From contig NZ_AP025145.1 of NCBI RefSeq assembly GCF_019977755.1, positions 1,550,001-1,614,000 of the forward strand: 64,000 nt of DNA, in the 5' to 3' direction. Within the stretch, counting starts at the first letter, position 1, and every line of letters starts with the position of its first letter. The notes beneath the pieces are model-generated. The model was not told the DNA's origin and did not search any database. It was given only the letters and a program-made list of their open reading frames with translations. Made by a program: the position numbers and the translations under genes. The DNA comes from Vibrio penaeicida (GTDB lineage: Bacteria > Pseudomonadota > Gammaproteobacteria > Enterobacterales > Vibrionaceae). Positions 27,111-35,049 of the stretch are shown piece after piece.

Positions 27111-27145
27111 AAAGTGATACTATTCTATCACTTTGAGTATAGCAA
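27111..27145 (-). promoter_or_regulatory. Toxin-antitoxin promoter and operator
   Basis: A perfect 9-bp inverted repeat (AAAGTGATA / TATCACTTT, six-base spacer, 27111-27134) overlaps a -10 box TAGTAT (27117-27122). A -35 box TTGCTA (27140-27145) lies 17 bp upstream. This arrangement fits autoregulation by the antitoxin. Confidence 0.75.
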
Positions 27146-27155
27146 GCTCCATGAC

Positions 27156-27231
27156 GGCTAACGCCAGCTTAAACCGCAGACAACGCACAAAACAAGCTGA
27201 TGCACTGCGCCCTAAACACTAAAACCCCTGC
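27156..27231 (-). repeat. attC-like site truncated by IS
   Basis: On the minus strand it reads TTTTAGTGTTTAGGGCGCAG ... TTGTTTTGTGCGTTG ... GCTGGCGTTAGCC, ending in the core GTTAGCC directly before the toxin-antitoxin cassette. Its 5' part is cut off by the IS at 27232. Confidence 0.7.
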
Positions 27232-27247
27232 TGTAAACATCCCTTTT

Positions 27248-28069
27248 TTAGTGACACCCTAAATTAGAGTCTTCCGGCAATTTCAACTTAGCAAGATATT
27301 CCCAAGGGGTCAGGTCACCCAGCGAGCTGTGGGGACGTTCATCGTTGTATTCTCGAACCCAGTTTTCTGTTAGCTCACGTACCTCTTTTAACGTTCTGAA
27401 CACATACATGTTGAGTATTTCATCTCGATAGGTCCGGTTGAACCTTTCAACAAACGAGTTTTGTGTGGGCTTGCCTGGCTGTATGAATTCGAGTTGTATG
27501 TCATGTTGTTCCGCCCATTCAGCTAAAGCCGTTGAGATAAACTCTGGACCGTTATCCATACGTAACTGACTCGGATAACCTCGCCAGGCGACGATGCGTT
27601 CCAACACGCGAACAACTCTTTGAGCGGGAAGATTCAAGTCAATTTCAATGGCCAGCACTTCACGGTTAAAGTCATCGATAACATTGAACGTCCTGAAGCG
27701 TCTACCACACATCAGTGAATCGCTCATGAAATCCATTGACCAACATTGATTGAACGTTTCTGGCACACAGAGAGGGGCAGGCTCTCTTGTTGGTAGCCGC
27801 TTCTTTCCACGACGGCGCTTATTCAACTTCAGTTCGCAGTAGAGTCGATGCACTCGTTTGTGGTTCCAGCGATACCCCCATCGCTTAAGCACTTTGAATA
27901 ACATGCCAAAACCATATGCAGGATAACGTTCAACGGCTTCTTGCAAGGCGGCAATCACAGGGGTATCTCGGTGCTTATCTGGTCGATACCGATAGACCGA
28001 GTCACTGATGCCGACTAAACGACAAGCCCTACGCAGACTCACACAGTGACAATTATTGACGTAATCCAC
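27248..28069 (-). CDS. IS407-type transposase OrfB, copy 2
   Basis: This 273-residue DDE transposase has the same catalytic blocks as copy 1 but an undisturbed C-terminus (KLPEDSNLGCH). It differs from copy 1 at one residue near the N-terminus (Thr instead of Ala in RDxPVIAAL). Expression probably depends on -1 frameshifting from OrfA. Confidence 0.93.
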   Translation of the reverse strand: MDYVNNCHCVSLRRACRLVGISDSVYRYRPDKHRDTPVIAALQEAVERYPAYGFGMLFKVLKRWGYRWNHKRVHRLYCELKLNKRRRGKKRLPTREPAPLCVPETFNQCWSMDFMSDSLMCGRRFRTFNVIDDFNREVLAIEIDLNLPAQRVVRVLERIVAWRGYPSQLRMDNGPEFISTALAEWAEQHDIQLEFIQPGKPTQNSFVERFNRTYRDEILNMYVFRTLKEVRELTENWVREYNDERPHSSLGDLTPWEYLAKLKLPEDSNLGCH

Positions 28070-28092
28070 CCACTCTCGCCGAATCGTGGGCT

Positions 28093-28359
28093 TTACAGCT
28101 TTTTTTCGACGATATCCTTAAGGATTTTATGGTCGAGGCTCAGTTCAGCAAACATTTGCTTCAGGCGTCGGTTTTCATCCTCAAGCTCCTTCAGTCGCTT
28201 CACGTCTGAGGCTTCCATGCCGCCGTACTTGGACTTCCAGTTGTAGTAAGTGGCATCTGATATGCCATACTCTCGGCAGACCTCTTTGACCAACCTGCCA
28301 GCCTCAACTTCTTTCAGAATCTTGACGATTTGCGTTTCTGTATAGCGTGATTTTTTCAT
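28093..28359 (-). CDS. IS407-type transposase OrfA, copy 2
   Basis: This 88-residue helix-turn-helix protein is identical to OrfA of copy 1. The A7G run near its end (just after GACGATATCGTCG in coding sense) is the probable programmed frameshift site. Confidence 0.93.
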   Translation of the reverse strand: MKKSRYTETQIVKILKEVEAGRLVKEVCREYGISDATYYNWKSKYGGMEASDVKRLKELEDENRRLKQMFAELSLDHKILKDIVEKKL

Positions 28360-28434
28360 CAGTGTTCTCCATTTGGTTTAGTTTAAACCGAAGAACTCTA
28401 ATTCTAAATGTCCCTAGTTTAGGGGATGATTACA

Positions 28435-28634
28435 GAGGCACAACTACTTGAAACAGTACTACTGACCTTAATGCAAGATGTACCTGGATTAGCCGAATCT
28501 GTACCACCATTTACAGCAACAAAAACTACTTTTGTATTATCAGATACTTTCAGTTCTGCTGTAGCTGAAAGTGAAATTAGAGCTGAAAACAAAAGAACAA
28601 CCGATTTAACCAACATACCTATCCTTATTATCAT
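28435..28634 (-). pseudogene. Secreted-protein cassette gene truncated by IS
   Basis: Starting at ATG 28634, the frame has a signal peptide (SVVLLFSALISLSATA) and then ELKVSDNTKVVFVAVNGGTD ending in CIKVSSTVSSSCAS before it enters IS sequence at 28434. Its 3' part and the 5' half of its attC are gone. The family is not recognised. Confidence 0.6.
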
Positions 28635-28666
28635 TTACTACGCTAGCTATAGTTAACCTCGAAGAT

Positions 28667-28735
28667 AGCTAACGCCAGCTTAAACCGCAAACAACGCACC
28701 AAACAAGCCGCCGCACTGCGCCTTAAGCACTCATT
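28667..28735 (-). repeat. attC-like site
   Basis: On the minus strand it reads GTGCTTAAGGCGCAGTGCGG ... TTGTTTGGTGCGTTGTTTGC ... TTTAAGCTGGCGTTAGCT and ends in the core GTTAGCT just upstream of the truncated secreted-protein gene. It is over 80 percent similar by eye to 27156-27231. It is the rightmost site I can recognise. Confidence 0.7.
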
Positions 28736-29145
28736 AAAAAGCTAAATTTAGTATGTAATATCATTGAGTTAGAATACATTTCCATATTTTTATAAACCAC
28801 CATGTTATAAAATATTTTACCTTATAAACCAATGAGTTAAAATTTGTTTTGGGGAAAGGATTTTTAGGCTTTTCCCTAGCTTTTTACACTCTATTTCATG
28901 GGGATTTTTAACAAATTTTTGGACAAAAATGAGTTATAAAAAATCAAACATTAGCAAATGACTAATAACTTCAGATATGACAAATATCTAAACCTGATAG
29001 ACAAAACTGCTACCAAAAAAGCAAAAGACAAGACCTGACTCTATTGGTTTTTGCTCTGGAATACGCAACCACATTCATTAAAATTATTTTATATGAATCA
29101 GATATATAGTAAGATACAAGAAATTACAACTAATGAAACGGAAGA
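28736..29145. other. AT-rich leader with short repeats
   Basis: This 410-bp stretch has no gene. It carries several copies of a TGAGTTA[TAG]AA-type motif (28763-28776, 28831-28843, 28928-28941), a related TGTTATAAAAT (28803-28813) and a direct repeat TATAAACCA at 28791-28799 and 28823-28831, 32 bp apart. It should hold the promoter of the operon that starts at 29146. One copy of the flanking inverted repeat lies at 29022-29039. Confidence 0.5.
29022..29039 (+). repeat. Left 18-bp flanking repeat of accessory module
   Basis: CAAAAGACAAGACCTGAC is perfectly matched in inverted orientation at 32132-32149. The pair encloses the four-gene module. The right copy continues GGGG TCAGGTCTTGTCTTTT, a string I recall from REP/RAYT-associated palindromes in marine gamma-proteobacteria. 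Confidence 0.75.
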
Positions 29146-29808
29146 ATGTCAGAGGATACCCCCGCAAGCCCTAGCATCTACAAGACAATCTTTTTTGTAA
29201 GCTTTATAACATGCTCACTTTTTTGCATTGTGTTACTGGCGTTACTCGTATGTTTACCTTCCCCATCACTGCTATCTTACCTCGGGTATGCCGACTCCGT
29301 TGCACTTGCTAATGCTGACAATATCAACGATCCGTTCACATCCCACATTGTTGGTGAATTGGTCAAGAGTGGGACATTGATCAGCCTTAAAGATGTATGG
29401 TCATTTCAAACTGGTTTTTATCAAACAATAATCACCTTTCTTATAGCCATTAACGGCTTGGTCGCTGCAATATCCGTGATTTACATCAAAAGCACATCAG
29501 AAGAAAAAGCCGAAGAAATCACAAAAAAGTATATGCATAGTGACACTTTCAATCACGTGCTCAATACAAAGGTTGAAAATGAGGCGGAGTCACAACTACG
29601 AGTTGTACAAAGTGAATTAGAAACTACTGTTGGTGAATATGAGACGTCAGTAAGGGCTGTAGGTGGTGCTTTTGACCGCTTACAACTCTTAGAAACAGAA
29701 AACCAAACCCTACGCCAACAAATAAAAATCATTTCAGAACGTGTTGCTCAGTTAGATATGACCGAATCTGAAGGCAAAGAAACCCTACTTGTCAAAAAGG
29801 AACAATAG
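29146..29808 (+). CDS. Membrane coiled-coil protein of accessory module
   Basis: This 220-residue protein has two membrane segments (about residues 14-42, IFFVSFITCSLFCIVLLALL; and about 92-114, YQTIITFLIAINGLVAAISV). A cytoplasmic alpha-helical tail follows with a long coiled coil (about 140-210, including LETTVGEYETSVRAVGGAFD and LLETENQTLRQQIKIISERV). No family is recognised. It is followed without gap by the ImmA/IrrE gene and probably anchors or senses at the membrane for the module. A weak GGAAG precedes ATG 29146. Confidence 0.7.
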   Translation: MSEDTPASPSIYKTIFFVSFITCSLFCIVLLALLVCLPSPSLLSYLGYADSVALANADNINDPFTSHIVGELVKSGTLISLKDVWSFQTGFYQTIITFLIAINGLVAAISVIYIKSTSEEKAEEITKKYMHSDTFNHVLNTKVENEAESQLRVVQSELETTVGEYETSVRAVGGAFDRLQLLETENQTLRQQIKIISERVAQLDMTESEGKETLLVKKEQ

Positions 29809-30351
29809 ATGGCATTCGTTAGAAAATCTGGTAGAAAAACTCAAGCGAATACTGAATTTGAAGAGTTGTCGACTCCTGAACATCTAATAGCACTCGCTAA
29901 AGATAAGGGACTAGAGACTGATCCTGTCAATGTATCTGAATTAGCCAGACACCTAGGGATTGCCGTTAGATATGAGCCAATGCAAGATGAAGAATCAGGC
30001 TCACTAAAGAAAGAGAAAAAGTCAGGTAGTTGGGTTATGACTGTTAACTCACTACACCATCCACATAGACAAAGATTTACGATAGCCCACGAAATTGCAC
30101 ACCGCATACGCCATGCTGCTAACAGTGATTGCTTTGAAGATAAAACTTTCTTTAGAAATGGGGACACAAACTGGATGGAGGCCGAGGCCAATGATTTTGC
30201 AGCATCACTATTGATGCCTAAAGATGCTTTCGATAATTTTATTGCAAACGTATCGTCAAAGGTTGAAGATGTTGCTATGCACTTCCAAGTGTCATCTCAT
30301 GCCGTTCGAATTAGAGCCAAAGTTCTTGGCTATGACGGACATAATCTATGA
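29809..30351 (+). CDS. ImmA/IrrE-family metallopeptidase
   Basis: This 180-residue protein carries the zinc-protease motif HEIAH (His94, Glu95, His98) in QRFTIAHEIAHRIRHA and a downstream acidic ligand candidate in MEAEANDFAASLLMPKDAF. This is the ImmA/IrrE (DUF955) family, whose members cleave repressors or antitoxins after a stress or phage signal. The gene begins directly after the upstream stop (TAG-ATG) and overlaps the next gene by 4 bp, so the three plus-strand genes are one operon. No Xre-type repressor is fused or adjacent, which is unusual for the family. Confidence 0.9.
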   Translation: MAFVRKSGRKTQANTEFEELSTPEHLIALAKDKGLETDPVNVSELARHLGIAVRYEPMQDEESGSLKKEKKSGSWVMTVNSLHHPHRQRFTIAHEIAHRIRHAANSDCFEDKTFFRNGDTNWMEAEANDFAASLLMPKDAFDNFIANVSSKVEDVAMHFQVSSHAVRIRAKVLGYDGHNL

Positions 30352-31421
30352 GTGAATTTGTCTATTTTCCGATCATAAAGACGAGAGATGGTGAACTTCG
30401 TTGTTTTGAACATATCAATGATGATGATTTTTCAAAGATTTTGCCAATTTATGAACTAACAAAATCGAGAAAAACGAAAAAAGCACCTGATGGTGATATC
30501 TATCGTCGCATGAAGCAGATTGCTGAAATACAAAAAACACGGCCATTCATACTTGATTTGAGTACAAATGAAAAATACATCAACCCTCAAATTGATCAAT
30601 TGTTATCAGAACACAATGGCTTTAGAGAGTGGCAATATTTCTTGTTTGATCTTCATTGCGACTTGAACATTATCCCTATGGTTCACTTGTATGAAGATGA
30701 TGACGGTAAGTTCGAAGACGTTGAAGAATTCGTAAGAAATGCTTCTGCCAGGACTGATTTTCTGGCGGTTAGATTGCCATATGACTTAAGTGACGAAGAA
30801 GTTGAATACTACTTAGATCCTATAGCAAGTAACTTAAACGAAAATTGTAAACTCTACGTAGTTTTAGATGCTGAATTCGTTAGAAAGAAAGCCATTAGTG
30901 ATGTAGTTGATACTTTCCTTGAAGCGTGTTCTGGTACTAAGTCATTCGCAGATAAAATCGAAGCCGTTGTTATGCTCTGCTCTAGTTTCCCATCGAATGT
31001 CGCTCAAACTGGTGGTGAAGATATTGCAGGTGAGTTTAGGATCTGTGAAGAAGATATCTATCAGGGTATTAGTGAAGAGTTCCCAATAAAATATGGTGAC
31101 TACGTTTCAATTAACACCGAGCAAATTGAAATGAAAGGCGGCACTTTTGTCCCTAGGGTTGATATTGCATCTTTAGACGGAAAATCATTCACTTATAAAA
31201 GGTATCGTAGAAATAATGGTGGGTATGTAAGAGCCGCAGAGCACACCGTTAGAGATACAACATCATATAAACCGCTTGGTGTTTGGGCTGATGAAGAGAT
31301 TCAAGTGGCAGCAAATGATAATCCATCAGGTATCAGCCCTGCATTTTGGATATCAGTTCGCATGAACTACTACATTAAAAGCCGAATTTTACTTAGAGAG
31401 TCAGATGATTCTACGCTTTAG
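30348..31421 (+). CDS. Beta-family protein of accessory module
   Basis: This 357-residue protein resembles the 'beta protein' family as I remember it (FPIIKTRDGELRCFEHI at the start, FILDLSTNEKY, CKLYVVLDAEFV, and SFADKIEAVVMLCSSFPSN in the middle). Its function is not known. The family is often found next to ImmA/IrrE and sce7726 proteins, as here, which suggests a common system. ATG 30348 overlaps the stop of the metallopeptidase gene (ATGA), so translation is coupled. Its 3' end overlaps the convergent sce7726-type gene by 21 bp. Confidence 0.75.
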   Translation: MSEFVYFPIIKTRDGELRCFEHINDDDFSKILPIYELTKSRKTKKAPDGDIYRRMKQIAEIQKTRPFILDLSTNEKYINPQIDQLLSEHNGFREWQYFLFDLHCDLNIIPMVHLYEDDDGKFEDVEEFVRNASARTDFLAVRLPYDLSDEEVEYYLDPIASNLNENCKLYVVLDAEFVRKKAISDVVDTFLEACSGTKSFADKIEAVVMLCSSFPSNVAQTGGEDIAGEFRICEEDIYQGISEEFPIKYGDYVSINTEQIEMKGGTFVPRVDIASLDGKSFTYKRYRRNNGGYVRAAEHTVRDTTSYKPLGVWADEEIQVAANDNPSGISPAFWISVRMNYYIKSRILLRESDDSTL

Positions 31422-32024
31422 TGATGACGGGGCTTTCTTTGTAATTGTGTATATATCATCCGACGTCAAATGAAGAGTGGTTTCTTGTTTCAATAGTTTT
31501 GAGACCACTCCATATCTTTCATTAAAATCGTTTCGTGATAACTGTCTTAATGAATCTAAAGTATTGTTTTTTGATACGTACTCGCATAACTCATGCTTCG
31601 ATCTTAAATTGCTTCCTTTCGATAGCGAACTCAATTTTTGAACACTTAGCGTACTGGATAACACTCTTTTATCGTGTCGTTTGAACTGTTTTGATTGGCG
31701 AACATGAGTAATTTTGCCACTTTCGACCAGTAAGATGCCTACATCTCTTGAAATCGTTGCTCGTACTTCAGCCAAATTGCTTGGCTCACACACAACAAAG
31801 CAAAAATCAAAAAACTTTTTATAACTTTCAATTTGATAACTCAATCTAGATACAGTGTCACGAGCACCTTTTATTTCAAAGGCAGTTAAGTAGCCATCAT
31901 CCAGCAATGCTAGATCCGCTCGTCTTTCACCAAATTGAAATGAAAATTCAGAACCAACAACAAAATTTTCATACTTTTCTAGAAAGTACCTTACTAGTAG
32001 TTTTTTAATTTCTAGCTCTGTCAT
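31401..32024 (-). CDS. sce7726-family PD-(D/E)XK protein
   Basis: This 207-residue protein begins with a nuclease-like core. Asp37 (in GERRADLALL) is followed by Glu50-Ile-Lys52 (LTAFEIKGARD), a PD-(D/E)XK pattern, with helix SYQIESYKKFFDFCFVV after it. The C-terminal half is alpha-helical and charged. It matches the sce7726 family as I remember it. It is convergent with the beta-family gene and shares its last 21 bp with it, so the two transcripts would be partly complementary. Confidence 0.78.
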   Translation of the reverse strand: MTELEIKKLLVRYFLEKYENFVVGSEFSFQFGERRADLALLDDGYLTAFEIKGARDTVSRLSYQIESYKKFFDFCFVVCEPSNLAEVRATISRDVGILLVESGKITHVRQSKQFKRHDKRVLSSTLSVQKLSSLSKGSNLRSKHELCEYVSKNNTLDSLRQLSRNDFNERYGVVSKLLKQETTLHLTSDDIYTITKKAPSSLKRRII

Positions 32025-32131
32025 CTATGCCACTTAAACTGTATATACAAACAGCATTATCGTATATCACTTGACTATCAGCAAGCATATTATTGACACT
32101 CTTTTTATTGGTATTTCTCCCGAACTTTGGG

Positions 32132-32149
32132 GTCAGGTCTTGTCTTTTG
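32132..32149 (-). repeat. Right 18-bp flanking repeat of accessory module
   Basis: GTCAGGTCTTGTCTTTTG is the exact reverse complement of 29022-29039. It lies about 110 bp beyond the start of the sce7726-type gene. The region 32150-32374 around it has no convincing gene. Confidence 0.75.
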
Positions 32150-32374
32150 ACTCTTATTACTTTTTGTATATCAAAGTTGACTGAGTACCACTGTGATTTG
32201 GACGCGTAACTCTTTTTGGGGCACTTCTGAGTTAAGAAGTGCCATCTGTGAAGGTTCTGGACAAAACCGTGCCAGTGCCTTTGCTAATTTAGCAATCCAC
32301 GAATTACTTAAAGTATGACAAAGAACAATCACCTCTGACTTGTCGACACGGGTCTCTATGGATGGCAAACTCTA

Positions 32375-33211
32375 CTACATTTTATTAAAGTCTTTTGATT
32401 GTTCAAAAATCACACCTAATGCTCTCATGAGTTTATCAACATCACAGTCTGCATTTTCTTGGTAGGCTAGGTATTCATTCTGTACCGTTTGCTTAGCGTG
32501 AAAGACATTTTTTCCCTTACCCGTTCTACCACTATCATCAAGTGGATTGTGGTATAGATTTACCCCAAGATATTGAATGTTAATGCTGGAGCCATGACTA
32601 GTAGTCATTTGTCTTTGAGCAAGCATTTGGTTGTCTGATTCGATTGATTTACATTCTCCTTTTGGAATATAATCTAGAACTTCTTCCAGTATCTCTTTCT
32701 TTTCAGAGTACTTTTTCCAATCTTCATTATCTATGTAGTCACACCACTTATTAAATTTCGTCAACGGGGCCTTATCTTGAAAGTAAACAAGTAGTCCGAA
32801 ATCTGGCTCACTTGTTGCATACCGAGTTAGAATTTGTAGAAGACCTTCAAATATGTAATTATTTGTTTTTCCTAACTTTGCTTCTACCAACCAGGAAAAG
32901 TCGCCATACTCAATAGTAATGTCGATTTTACCTCGCCTATTTTTTTCTGTACTAGCACTGAAGGATTGCCCCATCATCAATCCTGCTAGCAGTGAGTTCA
33001 ATTCTTCTTCACCAAAAGAGTAATAGCGATTACCAGATTGCTCTACTATCGCGATACAGTGTTTCATTGCATAAATGGCGGACTGGAGAAACTCCTCGTA
33101 GGTACTCGGAGCTATTGCGTTAGTAAACCCTTCGATAATATCTTCAGGACTGTGGCTAGCTAGATATTCGTCACAGGCGGGGTCATCAGAATAGTCATAA
33201 TCACTTACCAC
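32375..33211 (-). CDS. PD-(D/E)XK-like protein, third gene of unknown operon
   Basis: This 278-residue protein has a likely nuclease core: acidic helix YYSFGEEELNSLLAGLM, then Asp97 (RRGKIDITIEYGDF) and Glu110-Ala-Lys112 (SWLVEAKLGK), followed by a helix and FGLLVYFQDKAPLT. This is the order of a PD-(D/E)XK fold. I do not recognise a named family. It starts at GTG 33211, inside the end of the preceding gene (7-bp overlap), so it is translationally coupled to it. The C-terminus (residues about 180-278) has no visible domain. Confidence 0.7.
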   Translation of the reverse strand: MVSDYDYSDDPACDEYLASHSPEDIIEGFTNAIAPSTYEEFLQSAIYAMKHCIAIVEQSGNRYYSFGEEELNSLLAGLMMGQSFSASTEKNRRGKIDITIEYGDFSWLVEAKLGKTNNYIFEGLLQILTRYATSEPDFGLLVYFQDKAPLTKFNKWCDYIDNEDWKKYSEKKEILEEVLDYIPKGECKSIESDNQMLAQRQMTTSHGSSINIQYLGVNLYHNPLDDSGRTGKGKNVFHAKQTVQNEYLAYQENADCDVDKLMRALGVIFEQSKDFNKM

Positions 33212-33612
33212 TCAAATTCCTCATACTCAGCTTCTACTTTTCTAACAAAGTAGAACTTCAATCGTCTCTTATCGAAATGCTCCAAATCGTGCGAATCCTC
33301 AGTGACAAAACTATCAGCTGAGCATCTGATACCTTTGTTGAAGTCGTTTTTTGAGATACTTATGACCTCGTCGTCATGAGTAACATAAACATACTGAGGC
33401 TCTAAAAGAGACACATTGGAACCACAAAAGAACCTTGCTAAAGCTAAACTTGATTCCGTATCAAGCTCAGTAATTTTCTTTATCTTAGTGAGCGGATAGT
33501 AGAAGTCATCCTTCTCACAGTCTAAATACTGCAAGAATTTAATAGCCTTTGATTCCATCCCATTTGGGAATATGGCCTTCTCTGTTATGAACTCGACAAC
33601 ATTAGACTTCAT
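33205..33612 (-). CDS. Hypothetical protein, second gene of unknown operon
   Basis: This is a 135-residue acidic protein without signal peptide or membrane segment. It has mixed alpha/beta character (KAIKFLQYLDCEKDDFYYPL; VYVTHDDEVISISKNDFNKG). No family is recognised. It lies two bases after the preceding gene and overlaps the next by 7 bp. Its size and acidity fit an accessory or inhibitor-like partner, but nothing proves this. Confidence 0.65.
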   Translation of the reverse strand: MKSNVVEFITEKAIFPNGMESKAIKFLQYLDCEKDDFYYPLTKIKKITELDTESSLALARFFCGSNVSLLEPQYVYVTHDDEVISISKNDFNKGIRCSADSFVTEDSHDLEHFDKRRLKFYFVRKVEAEYEEFEW

Positions 33613-33614
33613 AT

Positions 33615-34679
33615 CTAAACATTTGATTTAATTAAGTGATTTATGGTATACAACGCTTTGGCGTTACCAATCGGATTTTCCAAAGTAAAATGACTGCACG
33701 TATTGTAATCAGAATTAGGTTCGCACTCTAGATGTAGTCTAGTCGTAACCAATAGATTTTTCTTTGTGGTACGCTTTTTAAATTGAATAATAAGCCCAAC
33801 ACACTTTACTGCTTCAACCTTTTCTCCTGCTTTATGATACTTCTGTTCTCTTAAGCAATTGTCAGTTTTCCGTTGATTCGAGCGAGGCATCAGTGTTCTA
33901 TTCTTAACACTGATAAACTTGGTATCTACGACTTTGCCATAACCATCTTGCTTGTAGAGGCTAACGATAGCCTTTTCTAATTGCATAATCGTTAGAGACG
34001 TAAGATTGATGCCGCTAACTCTTAGAACATCATAGAAGGCTTGCCTTAGCCTGTCTAACGTTTCTTCTATGTCCTTCTTGTATGTTTCACCAGAAACTCG
34101 CAATTCGATACGATCATTGTTGAATGGAACATAAACTACTTCATAGACATGCTTGATTACCTCGTCATCCAACATCACAGTTCTTGGCTTTCCATTCTGC
34201 TGAACAACAATTGGAACCTTTATCTTCTTGATTTTTGGTGTACTAAAGTAAACCGCCCAACCATTTGTGTCCTTTTCAATCGCAGTAAGCACAGGGAAAC
34301 CTGTGCTAGTCATTTTCCCTGTATGCTCAAACGGAAAAACTTTTGAGTAGTCACTTGGAGTAATAACTAGGTTATCTAACGCTGTACGAATATCAGCAAA
34401 CGTTTTAGCGTCGCCCTGAATCAACTGAATTATGTGCCTATTGGTCAGGTGGAGAGCTTTCGCGACTCTTTTAAGCTTCGGCAAAGCATCCGCCACTTTC
34501 AGCTTATCGTTTTGATCAAACAACTGATTCATCATTTCTAGCTTAGTGGCTTCCCAGCTATTTGATGTATCCAGCCCTAACTGCGTTAAGTAGATTCTCG
34601 CATAGGAGTTCTTCGCAAGACTCTCCATGTAGGAAAATAAATCTAGAATATTGTTTTTTTTAACTAGTGCGACAGACAT
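33615..34679 (-). CDS. Hypothetical protein, first gene of unknown operon
   Basis: This 354-residue soluble protein is not recognised. An N-terminal helical part (NILDLFSYMESLAKNSYARI) has a possible DNA-binding helix pair (LKRVAKALHLTNRHIIQLIQ, residues about 70-90). A central beta-rich part follows (GWAVYFSTPKIKKIKVPIVV; KHVYEVVYVPFNNDRIELRV), then a basic C-terminal part with cysteines (KTDNCLREQKYHKAGEKVEA). I chose ATG 34679, preceded by GGAGG seven bases upstream, rather than TTG 34685. It heads an operon of three tightly packed genes. Confidence 0.7.
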   Translation of the reverse strand: MSVALVKKNNILDLFSYMESLAKNSYARIYLTQLGLDTSNSWEATKLEMMNQLFDQNDKLKVADALPKLKRVAKALHLTNRHIIQLIQGDAKTFADIRTALDNLVITPSDYSKVFPFEHTGKMTSTGFPVLTAIEKDTNGWAVYFSTPKIKKIKVPIVVQQNGKPRTVMLDDEVIKHVYEVVYVPFNNDRIELRVSGETYKKDIEETLDRLRQAFYDVLRVSGINLTSLTIMQLEKAIVSLYKQDGYGKVVDTKFISVKNRTLMPRSNQRKTDNCLREQKYHKAGEKVEAVKCVGLIIQFKKRTTKKNLLVTTRLHLECEPNSDYNTCSHFTLENPIGNAKALYTINHLIKSNV

Positions 34680-35049
34680 GCACAACCTCCATATGCTACC
34701 CGTTTAATTTACCACCCCATGTACTAATGGGTCTACATATAAAGAATGGACAGAGTCACAATCCAACAGCTTTATTGTCTATACACCTCTCTAACTAGAA
34801 AAGTTAAGTGACACACCCAGAGATGGCGCACCACATCATTTCATCTTGGATGATAATTTTCAGATAAGTTTTGATATGGCAAATCGACATGAACAGAATG
34901 TGAATGATTATCTACTCTAATGAGAAAAGGGGCATGTTTAAGCTAGAGAATTAACTAGCCCTTATCTGAGCATGGACGTACTAGCTTACTGTCATACAGC
35001 ATTGATCTAAAGCGAATTTAGGATTATGCACTGCCTAATTATTATTTTC
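34680..35049. other. Intergenic region upstream of the three-gene operon
   Basis: This is an AT-rich 370-bp region with no convincing gene. It must carry the promoter of the minus-strand operon to its left and the 3' end of the toxin-antitoxin transcript from its right. I saw no strong terminator hairpin. Confidence 0.4.

Larger units (their letters stand above)
27232..28434 (-). mobile_element. IS407-type element, copy 2, complete
   Basis: A complete 1203-bp element has both ends starting TGTAA[AT]CATCCC and internal similarity in the next 30 bases. It encodes OrfA and OrfB. Flanking bases show no 4-bp target duplication (left ends CTGC, right starts GAGG), which, together with a truncated gene on one side and a truncated attC on the other, suggests a deletion next to the element after insertion. 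Confidence 0.9.

Noticed and set aside
32171..32368. A 65-residue minus-strand frame after the three-gene operon
   Set aside because: It starts with TTG without ribosome-binding site and has no recognised similarity; it may be a relic but cannot be supported.
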